Assembly: GCF_024643205.1 (NCBI RefSeq)
Contig: NZ_JAMKQJ010000002.1
Coordinates: 310,001-374,000 of the forward strand
DNA length: 64,000 nucleotides
Direction: 5' to 3'
From: Parapedobacter tibetensis
GTDB taxonomy: Bacteria; Bacteroidota; Bacteroidia; Sphingobacteriales; Sphingobacteriaceae
Shown: positions 51,786-60,300 of the stretch, piece after piece
Layout: each line of letters begins with the position of its first letter
Position numbering within the stretch: position 1 is the first letter of the stretch
Program-made: the position numbers and the translations under genes
Notes under the pieces: model-generated
Told to the model about the DNA's origin: nothing
Database searches by the model: none
Seen by the model: only the letters and a program-made list of their open reading frames with translations

Positions 51786-53333
51786 ATGACACGATATTTT
51801 TCTAGTTTTATCTTCGGGCTGTCTGCCCTACTGCTTACGGTTTCATGTAGCAAGGATCTGGGTAATTACGATTATCACGATATTAATGAGTTGGCCATCA
51901 CGGGCGTTGAAAGTACGTATTCGGTGCTGACTGGTGTAGATACCCTGCATATCGAACCGGAAATCGCAGCCACGGAAGCTGACCAGCCAGATGAGCGTTA
52001 CGACTATTTCTGGATTTTGAGGGGAAGCAACCAGTTTGTAGACACGGTCGGTACCGAGCGGGCCCTGGACTACCCCATTGACCTTGCGCCCGAAACGTTT
52101 ACCCTGCATTTCCGTACGGTAGATAAACAAACCGGTGTCGCCTGGTGGACCAATAGTGATTTGGTCGTCGGTACGCCTTACTCCCGTGGCCTGCTGCTCA
52201 TTGGCGAAAACGAACAAGGGCAAGCCGAGGCAGAGATGATCTCCATGGTGTCAGATACCCTGCACATACCGAATATCCTATCCAATAGCGGGCTCCCTGC
52301 ATTAACTGATCCAGTAGGTTTTTTGCATACCGGGGGCTATTATGTCAAAATGTGGGTATTGACGCGTTCGGGTTCTTACTACTTGGATCGCATGACGATG
52401 AAGAGTACACCTGCCAATCAGTTTGGCAGCTTGGTGTACACGACAGACCCTATCCAAACCGAAACCCTCGATCCCATTGTCATTGCGCCGCAGATTGGAA
52501 GCGAGGCGGGTGCCACCGGTCAAACTTGGATACGGGCAGTGCTTTGCAGCGACGGCAGTGTTTTTGTCAGCTATACGCTGCTTAATGGGGGGGATTTTTA
52601 CCCCAACCCTATGAACCGTACCAGTGATGACCCCGATAGGTTGCTGAAGGCAGCACCCTACCTGCTGTATTCCATTGGCAGTTTGAATGCCGTGATGTGG
52701 TACGATAGCGAAAATGAACGATTTATGAACATCTCGAATATCGGGTTGAGTACGTCATCGACGGTACTCACCGACGGCGCTTCCGATCCCTTCCCTTGGA
52801 ACCAAGCTGCGGCGGGAAGGATCTTGGTGTATGCCGAAAACACGCGAAATACCGACGGCGGCTCCGTGAATGGCAATTCCTTTGCGATCACGAAGGATGG
52901 CAACAATCGACACTACATCTATAAATTCTATGCGAATGGAGCCAATCCGGCAAAACACGCGGCATACACCGTATTACCGATGGCGACCGATTTCGACAAG
53001 GCTGATTTTTATGCCTTCTCGTCCAACCGTACCGTGGTCTTCTATTCCGTTGGCAACAAGCTTTACGCCTACGACTATAACCCGGGCAATGAGCGGATCT
53101 ATCCATATCCCACCATCGGTACGGATGAGATCACCATGCTGAAATTTGATACGCAGATAGACCACTTGACAAACTCCCTTTACATAGCGACATATGGTGC
53201 CGGTACCAAAGGTACTTTACGCCGGTTTATTGTGGGGTCAAATCCCAATGTAGTCGAATTGACGCCTGCTGAAAACGGTGAGTGGAACAACTTGATCAAC
53301 GTAACAAACATGAGTTGGCGGGCGGCCAACTAA
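51786..53333 (+). CDS. PKD-like surface lipoprotein
   Basis: 515 aa. Lipobox LTVSC (Cys about 21), SKDLGNYDYHDINELAITG, then a PKD-like immunoglobulin fold (YSVLTGVDTLHIEPEIAATEAD, RYDYFWILRGS, LHFRTVDKQTGVAWW) and a longer C-terminal region with strand repeats that may form a propeller (NRTVVFYSVGNKLYAYDYNPGNE). Annotated as PKD-like family protein in comparable loci. No catalytic residues recognised. Co-transcribed with its neighbours (29 bases after DUF4843). Confidence 0.82.
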   Translation: MTRYFSSFIFGLSALLLTVSCSKDLGNYDYHDINELAITGVESTYSVLTGVDTLHIEPEIAATEADQPDERYDYFWILRGSNQFVDTVGTERALDYPIDLAPETFTLHFRTVDKQTGVAWWTNSDLVVGTPYSRGLLLIGENEQGQAEAEMISMVSDTLHIPNILSNSGLPALTDPVGFLHTGGYYVKMWVLTRSGSYYLDRMTMKSTPANQFGSLVYTTDPIQTETLDPIVIAPQIGSEAGATGQTWIRAVLCSDGSVFVSYTLLNGGDFYPNPMNRTSDDPDRLLKAAPYLLYSIGSLNAVMWYDSENERFMNISNIGLSTSSTVLTDGASDPFPWNQAAAGRILVYAENTRNTDGGSVNGNSFAITKDGNNRHYIYKFYANGANPAKHAAYTVLPMATDFDKADFYAFSSNRTVVFYSVGNKLYAYDYNPGNERIYPYPTIGTDEITMLKFDTQIDHLTNSLYIATYGAGTKGTLRRFIVGSNPNVVELTPAENGEWNNLINVTNMSWRAAN

Positions 53334-53368
53334 TTCAATCCGTTCATTAAATAAATAGATACATACAT

Positions 53369-54457
53369 ATGATTATCAAAACACTTAAAATTGCCTTATC
53401 GGCATGTTGTATTGCGGTTGCATCGCAAGCCGCATCAGCACAGGAAGGAACATTTGAAGTAACAGGAGCCATTCGCAATGTCGGCGTTGAGGGCGGTATG
53501 GTACTCCTTAGTTATTACGACGGGACCAAATTGCGATACGATACCACACGGGTACGCAACGGTGCTTTCCGCATTTCGGGTACGGTGGCCCAGCCGGTCA
53601 AGTCGTTTCTGTACCTTGAATATCCCAAATCCGAAGGCGAGCGAAAAAAGGAAAAAGGTGGGCACCAAGAGTTTTTCTTGGAAAGTGGACGTACACGGAT
53701 AAAAGGGAAGGACATCGTTTCAGCCAAGATAGTAGGAGGAAATGCACAAAAGGACTATACCAAATTGCAAAAAAAATTGCGCAAGATCGGCTGGCCCTGT
53801 GACGACGGGAACGATAAGGATTTGAAGGCGAAAAAAGATGAAGTCGAATTCGCTTTTATGCTAGCACACCCCAACTCCCAAGTATCCTTCGGATTAATGA
53901 AGGAAATGGCTACTCCCAACTTTTTAGGTGAGCATCACGAAACGGTAGAAACCGTTTATAGCGGGCTCAGTGAAGCTTGGCGCAGGTCTGACGATGGTCA
54001 GAAAATCGCTCAGCGAATCGAGGCAGCAAAGAAGTTGGGTGTGGGCAAGCCAGCCATTGATTTCACAATGAATGATACATTGGGCAACCCCGTTAGCCTC
54101 TCGGATTTCCGGGGCCAATACGTGTTCTTGGATTTCTGGGCATCTTGGTGTGCGCCCTGTAGGGCGGAGAATCCGCATGTTGTGGCTGCCTATGAACAAT
54201 TTAAGGATAAGAATTTTACCGTGCTAGGTGTTTCGTTGGATAAAGCCGAAGACCGGCAGAAATGGTTGGGCGCAATCCATAAAGATGGACTGCCTTGGAC
54301 ACACGTGTCCGATCTGAACGGTTGGGACAATGCCGCAGCACGCGCCTACGGTGTGCAATCCATCCCGATGAACTACCTGATTGATCCGGAAGGCAAGATT
54401 GTTGCGGTCTCCCTTCGCGGTAAGCAACTCATTCAGACCCTCTCCGAATTGCTGTAG
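53369..54457 (+). CDS. TlpA/AhpC-type thioredoxin with DUF4369 domain
   Basis: 362 aa. Signal peptide ends ASAQ; the N-terminal DUF4369 domain spans about 28-135 (FEVTGAIRNVGVEGGMVLLSYYDG). A TlpA-like thioredoxin fold spans about 225-360, with redox centre WASWCAPCR and the cis-Pro loop QSIPMNYLIDPEGKI. Periplasmic disulfide reductase or isomerase, often encoded last in SusC/SusD loci that handle proteins or peptides. Its presence suggests that the pair-4 system deals with a polypeptide or redox-sensitive ligand (inference). Operon closes at the hairpin 54504-54538. Confidence 0.92.
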   Translation: MIIKTLKIALSACCIAVASQAASAQEGTFEVTGAIRNVGVEGGMVLLSYYDGTKLRYDTTRVRNGAFRISGTVAQPVKSFLYLEYPKSEGERKKEKGGHQEFFLESGRTRIKGKDIVSAKIVGGNAQKDYTKLQKKLRKIGWPCDDGNDKDLKAKKDEVEFAFMLAHPNSQVSFGLMKEMATPNFLGEHHETVETVYSGLSEAWRRSDDGQKIAQRIEAAKKLGVGKPAIDFTMNDTLGNPVSLSDFRGQYVFLDFWASWCAPCRAENPHVVAAYEQFKDKNFTVLGVSLDKAEDRQKWLGAIHKDGLPWTHVSDLNGWDNAAARAYGVQSIPMNYLIDPEGKIVAVSLRGKQLIQTLSELL

Positions 54458-54503
54458 GGGCCACCGAGTTTCAAAACTCGAGCAATCCACTAAGACTATG
54501 AAA

Positions 54504-54538
54504 AAACCTCATAGGTTTCCATCAAACCTATGAGGTTT
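54504..54538. terminator. Bidirectional hairpin terminator, copy B
   Basis: Perfect 15-bp stem AAACCTCATAGGTTT/AAACCTATGAGGTTT with loop CCATC, flanked by A-run on the left and T-rich sequence on the right. It sits between convergent genes and can serve both. Inverted relative to copy A at 43768-43794, with which it shares 31 bases. Confidence 0.85.
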
Positions 54539-54548
54539 TATTGTGGAA

Positions 54549-54908
54549 TCAATCTCTTTTCTTAGCACCAAAAATACGACCCAATAGCATTTGGATCAAT
54601 GCCACGATGATGGCGAACACGGCTGCCCACCAGAAATTGGCCACCTCAAATTTGCTGCCCATGAAATAGCTGGTGAGCTGTACCATCAGCACCGTGATGA
54701 TAAAGGAGATGAGTCCCAGCGTGAGGATGTTGAGCGGCAGCGTGAAAAACCGCAGCAACGTGCCAATGGTGGCATTGACAACTGCAATGATCAACCCGGC
54801 CAAAACGGCCCAACCAAAGCCGGCAACGCTCACCGCCGAACTCGGAAGGATATAGGCTCCAAGGAAGACAGCCAATCCTGTCAATAGTACATCAATGATG
54901 AATCGCAT
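54549..54908 (-). CDS. Phage holin family (superfamily IV-like) membrane protein
   Basis: 119 aa, with four predicted membrane helices (IIDVLLTGLAVFLGAYILP, GFGWAVLAGLIIAVVNATIG, LNILTLGLISFIITVLMVQL, FWWAAVFAIIVALIQMLLG) and a short basic tail. This is the mycobacterial-type 4TM holin family (annotated phage holin family protein), a widespread chromosomal membrane protein not tied to any prophage. No other phage gene is near. A weak TATATTTA -7-like box lies about 17 bases upstream. Confidence 0.85.
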   Translation of the reverse strand: MRFIIDVLLTGLAVFLGAYILPSSAVSVAGFGWAVLAGLIIAVVNATIGTLLRFFTLPLNILTLGLISFIITVLMVQLTSYFMGSKFEVANFWWAAVFAIIVALIQMLLGRIFGAKKRD

Positions 54909-55064
54909 AATGAATTAAGTTTATATCGTAAATATAGCAATAATGTGATAGTACTATAATGTATTTTAGGCATAAATTGTTTTCCTTTGTTTAGTGCGGG
55001 GTTAGCATTTAATCATATACTTAGCTTTTGCATTGACTATAGGAATTGTTATCCAATACAAGCC

Positions 55065-56192
55065 ATGATTTCAGAACCCACCTATTTAGCGGCAAAGATG
55101 GTGTCGCATACCGTACGACAGCATTTTGAGCAGCAGCGAACACTACTTGGGTATCCAAGTGACGATGGGGTTTATGTGCCTGACATACAAATAATCGAAG
55201 CTATTATTGATGCCGCGTTTTGGGCCAGCCTAAGACGCGAGGAAGGATATGAACCCAAAATATCCCTTGCCCTGCTACCACCCGAGCCAACGGAGCACAA
55301 CCTCATCTTCCAAAGGCGTCAGCGGTTTACCCCCTACAACCTTGTGAAATTGTCGCCAGCCGTTGTGCAACCCGGTATACACCTGGGCATATGGTTTGAA
55401 GACGACAACCTGCATATATGGGGTACGGCTCAAGATTTGCCTCCCTTATGCTTTGTGTTGGAAGTAGTGGAAGCCGGATTACTGGTGGTGAAACAGAAAC
55501 AGAGCGACCAAGTGGGGAAGTTTATCAACGTCGCCGTCCTTAAAGGTGACCAAATTAAAATCATTGATGAAACCCAATGGGGGATGTCTGAGAGCCCAGA
55601 CATGCTTTCGGCGTTGTTGGGCTTTCCGATTTCAGCCCGAGCGGACCGTTCGGCAAACGTATTGGTACAGCTTGCCATGGGCATGCGAAGCCATGGACGT
55701 GGTGCGCTGCTGCTGGTGGTGCCCCAAAACAGTTCGGCGTGGTTGCATTCTGTTGTGAAACCCATCAACTACTTGATCGATCCAGTCTTTTCGCTGGTTC
55801 CAAATGGGAATGGGGAAACCTCCAGCCACGCTCATACAGAAGCGCTCCATAAGGCCATCACAGCAGTAGGGGGCTATTCTGCCATTGATGGAGCCACTGT
55901 AATTACCAAAGACCACCAGTTGCTGGCCTTTGGGGCGAAGATAGCCCGATCACCTAATGCCTTGCCCGTGGAGAAAATCATGTTGACTGAACCCATTGCT
56001 GGCGGTGCGATCCAGCAGCTTGATGCCACCAATATCGGGGGAACCCGTCACTTGGCGGCGGCGCAGTTTGTGCACGATCAGCGCGATTCACTTGCGCTGG
56101 TAGCCTCTCAAGATGGCACCTTTACCGTATTTTCATGGTCTGAAAACCAGGAAATGGTACATGGTCACCGCATCGATACGTTGTTGATGTAG
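55065..56192 (+). CDS. DACNV (diadenylate-cyclase-like) sensor-domain protein
   Basis: 375 aa from ATG 55065; an in-frame upstream start at 54987 adds a Cys-rich stretch without homology and is less likely. The C-terminal third resembles the DisA/DAC nucleotide-cyclase fold: GGYSAIDGATVITKDHQLLAFGAKI (DGA motif) and GGTRHLAAAQFVHD (the RHR motif of active cyclases is RHL here). The N-terminal 250 residues match what I know as the DACNV probable sensor family. With the third RHR residue altered, it may bind rather than make cyclic di-AMP (inference). No membrane segment. It overlaps the convergent antitoxin-like gene by 28 bases. Confidence 0.75.
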   Translation: MISEPTYLAAKMVSHTVRQHFEQQRTLLGYPSDDGVYVPDIQIIEAIIDAAFWASLRREEGYEPKISLALLPPEPTEHNLIFQRRQRFTPYNLVKLSPAVVQPGIHLGIWFEDDNLHIWGTAQDLPPLCFVLEVVEAGLLVVKQKQSDQVGKFINVAVLKGDQIKIIDETQWGMSESPDMLSALLGFPISARADRSANVLVQLAMGMRSHGRGALLLVVPQNSSAWLHSVVKPINYLIDPVFSLVPNGNGETSSHAHTEALHKAITAVGGYSAIDGATVITKDHQLLAFGAKIARSPNALPVEKIMLTEPIAGGAIQQLDATNIGGTRHLAAAQFVHDQRDSLALVASQDGTFTVFSWSENQEMVHGHRIDTLLM

Positions 56193-56473
56193 CTCTTGAT
56201 AAATGATACGGTCTTTTTGGTTGATTCGGCGCGACCAATGACCGGGGTGAGCGAATACGCTTTAGTCCGTCCAGCCTCAACATCTGCAATCCCCGCCTTA
56301 ACTTTGGCCATATTTTCCGGATCAAGGAACCACTTATCCCCGGAAGGGCTGGGGTTTTCAGCTGTCGCAGATTCTTCCTCCTCCACCTGATAGCGGACGC
56401 CAAGCGCTTTCAATACTGCCAGTACGGCTTTTTCGGATTTCTTATAATCGATTTCAACCCGTGGTGTAGTCAT
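56165..56473 (-). CDS. Orphan antitoxin-like small protein (DUF2683/Phd-like)
   Basis: 102 aa. N-terminal TTPRVEIDYKKSEKAVLAVLKALGV and C-terminal DPENMAKVKAGIADVEAGRT resemble the helical DUF2683/YefM-like antitoxins of Bacteroidota. A Ser/Glu-rich linker (EEEESATAENPSPSGDKW) separates them, and an extra tail follows. No toxin gene lies next to it. The -7 box TATCTTTG ends only 4 bases before the ATG, implying a nearly leaderless message. Identification is tentative. Confidence 0.65.
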   Translation of the reverse strand: MTTPRVEIDYKKSEKAVLAVLKALGVRYQVEEEESATAENPSPSGDKWFLDPENMAKVKAGIADVEAGRTKAYSLTPVIGRAESTKKTVSFIKSYINNVSMR

Positions 56474-56477
56474 ATGG

Positions 56478-56485
56478 CAAAGATA
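56478..56485 (-). promoter_or_regulatory. -7 box very close to a start codon
   Basis: Minus-strand TATCTTTG, 4 bases before the ATG at 56473. With a start site about 7 bases after the box, the transcript would begin at or within the start codon. Confidence 0.4.
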
Positions 56486-56552
56486 GTGAAAACCTTTATT
56501 AGCGTTTTTCTAAAAAGATTTGGCTATGTAAAAAATACTTCCCACTTTTGTG

Positions 56553-56574
56553 GTGTACTAATTAACTAATACAC
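56553..56574. promoter_or_regulatory. YtrA/GntR-type operator of the ABC operon
   Basis: GTGTACTAATTAACTAATACAC is palindromic at 18 of 22 positions, with outer arms GTGTA/TACAC. It lies 6 bases before the first ATG of an operon that encodes a YtrA-type GntR regulator, and resembles the GTGTA-N12/13-TACAC sites known for this subfamily, so autoregulation is likely. Confidence 0.7.
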
Positions 56575-56580
56575 TAAAAC

Positions 56581-57429
56581 ATGGTGAGACTAACTGACTT
56601 GGTATTTGGCTATCGAAAACAACCATTGCTATTTGACGGGTTGAACCTGCGGTTGAATGTTGGGCATATTTACGGACTACTAGGCAAGAACGGAGCGGGG
56701 AAGACAACGCTGCTGAAAAACATGTTGGGGCTGGCCTACCCGAAATCGGGTACATGCCGGATAAATGGCTTGGATGCGACGAAGCGGCTTCCGGCATGCT
56801 TGCGTCAGGTTTACCTGCTGCCCGAAGAGCCTTATATACCTAATCACACGGCCAAACGGTTTGTTGGGTTAACGAGCCCGTTTTATCCGGACTTCAATGG
56901 GGAGGATTTTGAACGGTATCTGGATGAGTTTGATGTACCTGCTCGGCAGACGCTGACCAAACTATCGCTTGGCCAACAGAAGAAATTCATGATTGCTTTT
57001 GCGCTTGCTTGCCATACGCCGCTGCTGATCATGGACGAGCCGACCAATGGATTGGACATTCCTTCGAAGGCGCAATTCAGGAAAGTACTGGCTGGTGCGT
57101 TTGATGAAACACGGTGCATGGTGATTTCGACGCATCAGGTGCGGGATTTGGACAACCTTATTGATACGGTATTGATACTCCACGACCAGCAAATTTTACT
57201 CCACGCCAATTTGGATGAACTCACCGCCAATTTGCTGTTTACCACCATAAGTCCGGCGGAAGCGGATAGTGCGCTTTATTATGAAGAGACGTACAGCGGA
57301 TGCCGGGCCATATTAGCCAATGCAATGCAGGTCGAAAGCAAACCTGATTTGGAATTATTGTTTAACGCAGTGATTAAGCGGAAAGCGGCGCTTTTTGATC
57401 ATTTAACAACAAGTGAAGAAAATGGATAA
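56581..57429 (+). CDS. ABC transporter ATP-binding protein
   Basis: 282 aa. Walker A GLLGKNGAGKTTLLKN (about 33-48), signature LSLGQQKKFMIAF, Walker B LLIMDEPTNGLD and the switch His in STHQVRDLD. It is the YtrB/BcrA type of ATPase energising a small exporter. Membrane partner is the permease encoded by the next gene, which overlaps its stop codon. First gene of the operon, directly behind the palindromic operator. Confidence 0.92.
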   Translation: MVRLTDLVFGYRKQPLLFDGLNLRLNVGHIYGLLGKNGAGKTTLLKNMLGLAYPKSGTCRINGLDATKRLPACLRQVYLLPEEPYIPNHTAKRFVGLTSPFYPDFNGEDFERYLDEFDVPARQTLTKLSLGQQKKFMIAFALACHTPLLIMDEPTNGLDIPSKAQFRKVLAGAFDETRCMVISTHQVRDLDNLIDTVLILHDQQILLHANLDELTANLLFTTISPAEADSALYYEETYSGCRAILANAMQVESKPDLELLFNAVIKRKAALFDHLTTSEENG

Positions 57430-58240
57430 TGTATTTAGTTTGGAGCGCTTCGCGCTATTGATGCGGCGGCATTTTAGCTTGTATTTCCGGACGTATGTGA
57501 TGGGTGCTTTGGTGCTTGCGGGGGGTACGGTGTTGTTGTTTTCATTGCTTGCATGGCTTGCCTCTGGCCGGAGTGGTGGAGTGTCGGCTGGGAATCAAAT
57601 TACCGTTTATTTATTGGTGATGTATGGCGGGCTGATCCTTTTTACAGGTGCCGTATTGCAACCTTATCAACGGCCGCGCGAAGCCACGTTCAATCTGTTG
57701 CTTCCGGCATCCAAGTTTGAGAAGTACGCGTTGACTTGGCTGCTGTCGCTGGTCTTTTATTCCATATGCGCCAATGGCATTTATTTCATCGTCAGGTTTT
57801 TGATGGTGCAGTATTGGGAAGGGCAGGGTTTGGCGGCGGAATCGCTGTGGTCTTATGATCGGTTGTTGGTTAAATCCGCGACGGATTTCACACCGCTTCA
57901 TATGTTCATAGTAGTTTATCTTTTGGTACACGCGTGTGGATTGCTGGGGAGCATCGTTTTTCGGAAACATGCCGTACTCAAAACTGCCTTGGCGCTTTTC
58001 GTGCTTGTAATGCTTTATCGATATATAAATGCCTTATTGTTCAAGGCGTGGCATATGCCGAATGTGGAGGTGACCCAGCCCCCACTTTTGCCTTTTTTGC
58101 CTGCCTATATCCAACATCAGGGTATTTCCCAAGGCGTTGGGTTGGATTCAGGGCCTTATTGGGCGTTTGGTTTTTGTAGTGTTTTTATCGTATCGCTTTG
58201 GTTTGTGGCCTACCTCAAACTAAGGGAAAGGGAAGTTTGA
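57422..58240 (+). CDS. ABC-2-like permease
   Basis: 272 aa from ATG 57422 (a GTG at 57413 is also in frame). About six membrane segments: YVMGALVLAGGTVLLFSLLAW, VYLLVMYGGLILFTGAVL, TWLLSLVFYSICANGIYFIV, MFIVVYLLVHACGLLGSIVF, ALALFVLVMLYRYINALLF and WAFGFCSVFIVSLWFVAYL. No family domain recognised beyond ABC-2-type topology. Translationally coupled to the ATPase by overlap (ATGGATAA). Stops one base before the GntR gene. Confidence 0.85.
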   Translation: MDNVFSLERFALLMRRHFSLYFRTYVMGALVLAGGTVLLFSLLAWLASGRSGGVSAGNQITVYLLVMYGGLILFTGAVLQPYQRPREATFNLLLPASKFEKYALTWLLSLVFYSICANGIYFIVRFLMVQYWEGQGLAAESLWSYDRLLVKSATDFTPLHMFIVVYLLVHACGLLGSIVFRKHAVLKTALALFVLVMLYRYINALLFKAWHMPNVEVTQPPLLPFLPAYIQHQGISQGVGLDSGPYWAFGFCSVFIVSLWFVAYLKLREREV

Positions 58241-58241
58241 T

Positions 58242-58628
58242 ATGGAATTTAAGGGTAACGAAGCGATATACCTGCAGATAGCCGATTATGTGAGTGAACG
58301 TATCCTATTGGGCAAATGGGCGATCAACGAGAAGATTCCTTCCGTGCGCGAATTGGCTGCGGATCTACAGGTAAACCCTAATACGGTGATGCGTACGTAT
58401 GAACATCTGCAACAGGCAAGGATCATCTTCAATAAACGGGGAATCGGGTTTTTTGTAGCCGAACAGGCAAAGGAGGAAATCAACAAGCAGCAGCGCGAAC
58501 GGTTTATGACGCGCGATCTGCCTGAATTTTTCCGCAATATGTACCTGTTGGAGATATCATTGGAGGAAATAAAGGGAAAATATGAAACATACCTGCTAAA
58601 CCATTACAAAGATGAAGACAAGCAATAA
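58242..58628 (+). CDS. GntR-family regulator, YtrA subfamily
   Basis: 128 aa. N-terminal winged helix (ISDYVSERILLGKW-like opening IADYVSERILLGKWAINEKI, PSVRELAADLQVNPNTVMRTYEHL) with a short C-terminal dimerisation tail, the size typical of the YtrA subfamily that lacks a large effector domain. YtrA proteins repress operons encoding ABC transporters, including their own. It sits in the middle of the operon and the likely operator is at 56553-56574. Its end overlaps the next gene by 17 bases. Confidence 0.92.
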   Translation: MEFKGNEAIYLQIADYVSERILLGKWAINEKIPSVRELAADLQVNPNTVMRTYEHLQQARIIFNKRGIGFFVAEQAKEEINKQQRERFMTRDLPEFFRNMYLLEISLEEIKGKYETYLLNHYKDEDKQ

Positions 58629-59355
58629 ATTGTTAATGGCACTGGGAATCGCGCTATTGGTGGCGACTATCGTAAATGCATGGGTTATCAAAGCCGAGTC
58701 GCGGAGAATAATAAATCAATCGGTCATGTTGGAAACTTTTCCGATTGACTCCATCACGGAGGTGGTTATCACCGGGACTGCGCCAAAGTGGGAGCGCTTG
58801 CAGGTGCAGATATCACACAGCGATAAAACCACTGTACAGCATACCCAACACGACTTTATCCATATCTCCAAAGATGGGAATAAACTAAACATAGCCATCG
58901 ACCATCCGAAAGACTATGAATATAAGGTAATTGCCCCGCCCGAAGTGATGATCCATTGTCCACGGTTGACCCGGTTTTCTATGGTGGGTACGCCGTTGGA
59001 TAGCCTGGATTTGCCTGAAGATACGCACATCATGACACGGCGGAATTACGCCCGAAGTGTAGTAAAGCTGAGTGGGTTGCGCGGAGACCGATTGGAATTG
59101 TTTGTTTCAAATGGCGCGGAACTGACGCTGACCGACACAAACGTTGACTCGCTACATGCAGCGGCTGGTGCGTTTGGTAAATTGATTATCGATGGCAATA
59201 CAGCTGACTACGCCTATTTGCGAGCTGGGAAGGATGGGGAAATTGAAGCAACGAACCCCAAAGCGAACATCCTCCGTACACATATTGACCCAGAGGGCGA
59301 GCTGATCATGAAAATGAAAGGAACGGATGCGACGATAAAACGGGACACACTTTGA
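58612..59355 (+). CDS. DUF2807-like membrane-anchored beta-helix protein
   Basis: 247 aa. N-terminal membrane anchor (LLMALGIALLVATIVNAWV) then a mostly beta region with regularly repeating strands (ITEVVITGTAPKWERLQVQ, LSGLRGDRLELFVSNGAELTLTD, KLIIDGNTADYAYLRAGKDGE), as in DUF2807/head-GIN proteins. The similarity is to fold pattern only. Overlaps the GntR gene by 17 bases, so it is translationally coupled. An external-facing subunit of the transporter is plausible (inference). Confidence 0.7.
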   Translation: MKTSNKLLMALGIALLVATIVNAWVIKAESRRIINQSVMLETFPIDSITEVVITGTAPKWERLQVQISHSDKTTVQHTQHDFIHISKDGNKLNIAIDHPKDYEYKVIAPPEVMIHCPRLTRFSMVGTPLDSLDLPEDTHIMTRRNYARSVVKLSGLRGDRLELFVSNGAELTLTDTNVDSLHAAAGAFGKLIIDGNTADYAYLRAGKDGEIEATNPKANILRTHIDPEGELIMKMKGTDATIKRDTL

Positions 59356-59382
59356 AATAGGACTTTTCTAAACTTTCAGCAG

Positions 59383-60297
59383 ATGACGAATATTATAGAA
59401 ACCGAAGCGTTGAGTTTCCGATACGGGAAAGGCAAGCACGTACTGGATCATGTCTCCTTGCATATTCCGCGGGGAGCAATATATGGTTTCCTCGGGCCAA
59501 ACGGCGCGGGCAAATCGACAACCATGCGCCTGCTTACGGGCATTATTCCGGAACAGGGGGATGCCATCCGGTTATTTGGTGCGCCATTGCGAGGGCAAAT
59601 GCCTAGCGTTTTTGCCAGGATCGGTTCGCTGGTGGAACAGCCAGCATTGTATTTACATTTAAGCGGCATCAATAATCTCCGGTATATCGCCAGGCTGCGG
59701 GGTATTGCTGAAGATAAGATTCTACCGGCGTTGGAGTTGGTCAGACTGGCCCAAGACGGTAAGCGCAAAGTGAGACAATATTCGTTGGGTATGAAACAAC
59801 GACTGGCCATTGCGATGGCATTGTTGGACGAGCCGGAGTTGCTCCTGTTGGACGAACCTGTAAACGGGTTGGATCCCAATGGTATGCAGGAAATCCGCCA
59901 ACTGCTTATCCGGCTCAACAAAGAAAAAGGGGTAAGTATATTTGTATCCAGTCACCTGCTCGCCGAAATCGAAAAAATGTGTACCCATATCGGGATTATC
60001 CATGAAGGGAAGCTGCGTTTTGAAGGGCGCATGGATGAATTATCTACTACATTTGGCGTAACCACATTGAAGGTAACGTTGGCGGATGCGGACCGTTGGG
60101 CGGAAAAGTTGCGGGAAGTTTATCCCCACATGGTGGTGGAAAACAATCAGCAACTCAGTATTGGCGTATCGGGCAGGGAAGCCATTCCTGCCGTGGTGCG
60201 TGATTTGGCAGATCGGGGTGCTGAGGTATATGAAGTACGCATAGCTGGTGGATTGGAAGATTGGTTTATGTCTTTGGTGGAAACTAATAATCGATGA
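59383..60297 (+). CDS. ABC transporter ATP-binding protein (lantibiotic-immunity type)
   Basis: 304 aa. Walker A GFLGPNGAGKSTTMRLL, signature YSLGMKQRLAIAMALL, Walker B LLLLDEPVNGLDPNG and switch His in SSHLLAEIEK. The C-terminal 80 residues (from VTTLKVTLADADRWAEKL) form the DUF4162-like tail of the BcrA/SpaF class of bacteriocin-immunity and drug ABC transporters. Pairs with the permease-thioredoxin fusion encoded 3 bases downstream. Confidence 0.92.
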   Translation: MTNIIETEALSFRYGKGKHVLDHVSLHIPRGAIYGFLGPNGAGKSTTMRLLTGIIPEQGDAIRLFGAPLRGQMPSVFARIGSLVEQPALYLHLSGINNLRYIARLRGIAEDKILPALELVRLAQDGKRKVRQYSLGMKQRLAIAMALLDEPELLLLDEPVNGLDPNGMQEIRQLLIRLNKEKGVSIFVSSHLLAEIEKMCTHIGIIHEGKLRFEGRMDELSTTFGVTTLKVTLADADRWAEKLREVYPHMVVENNQQLSIGVSGREAIPAVVRDLADRGAEVYEVRIAGGLEDWFMSLVETNNR

Positions 60298-60300
60298 CCC

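Noticed and set aside
54549..54908. Prophage remnant suggested by the holin-family gene
   Set aside because: No other phage gene or attachment site nearby; this 4TM family is common as a chromosomal gene.
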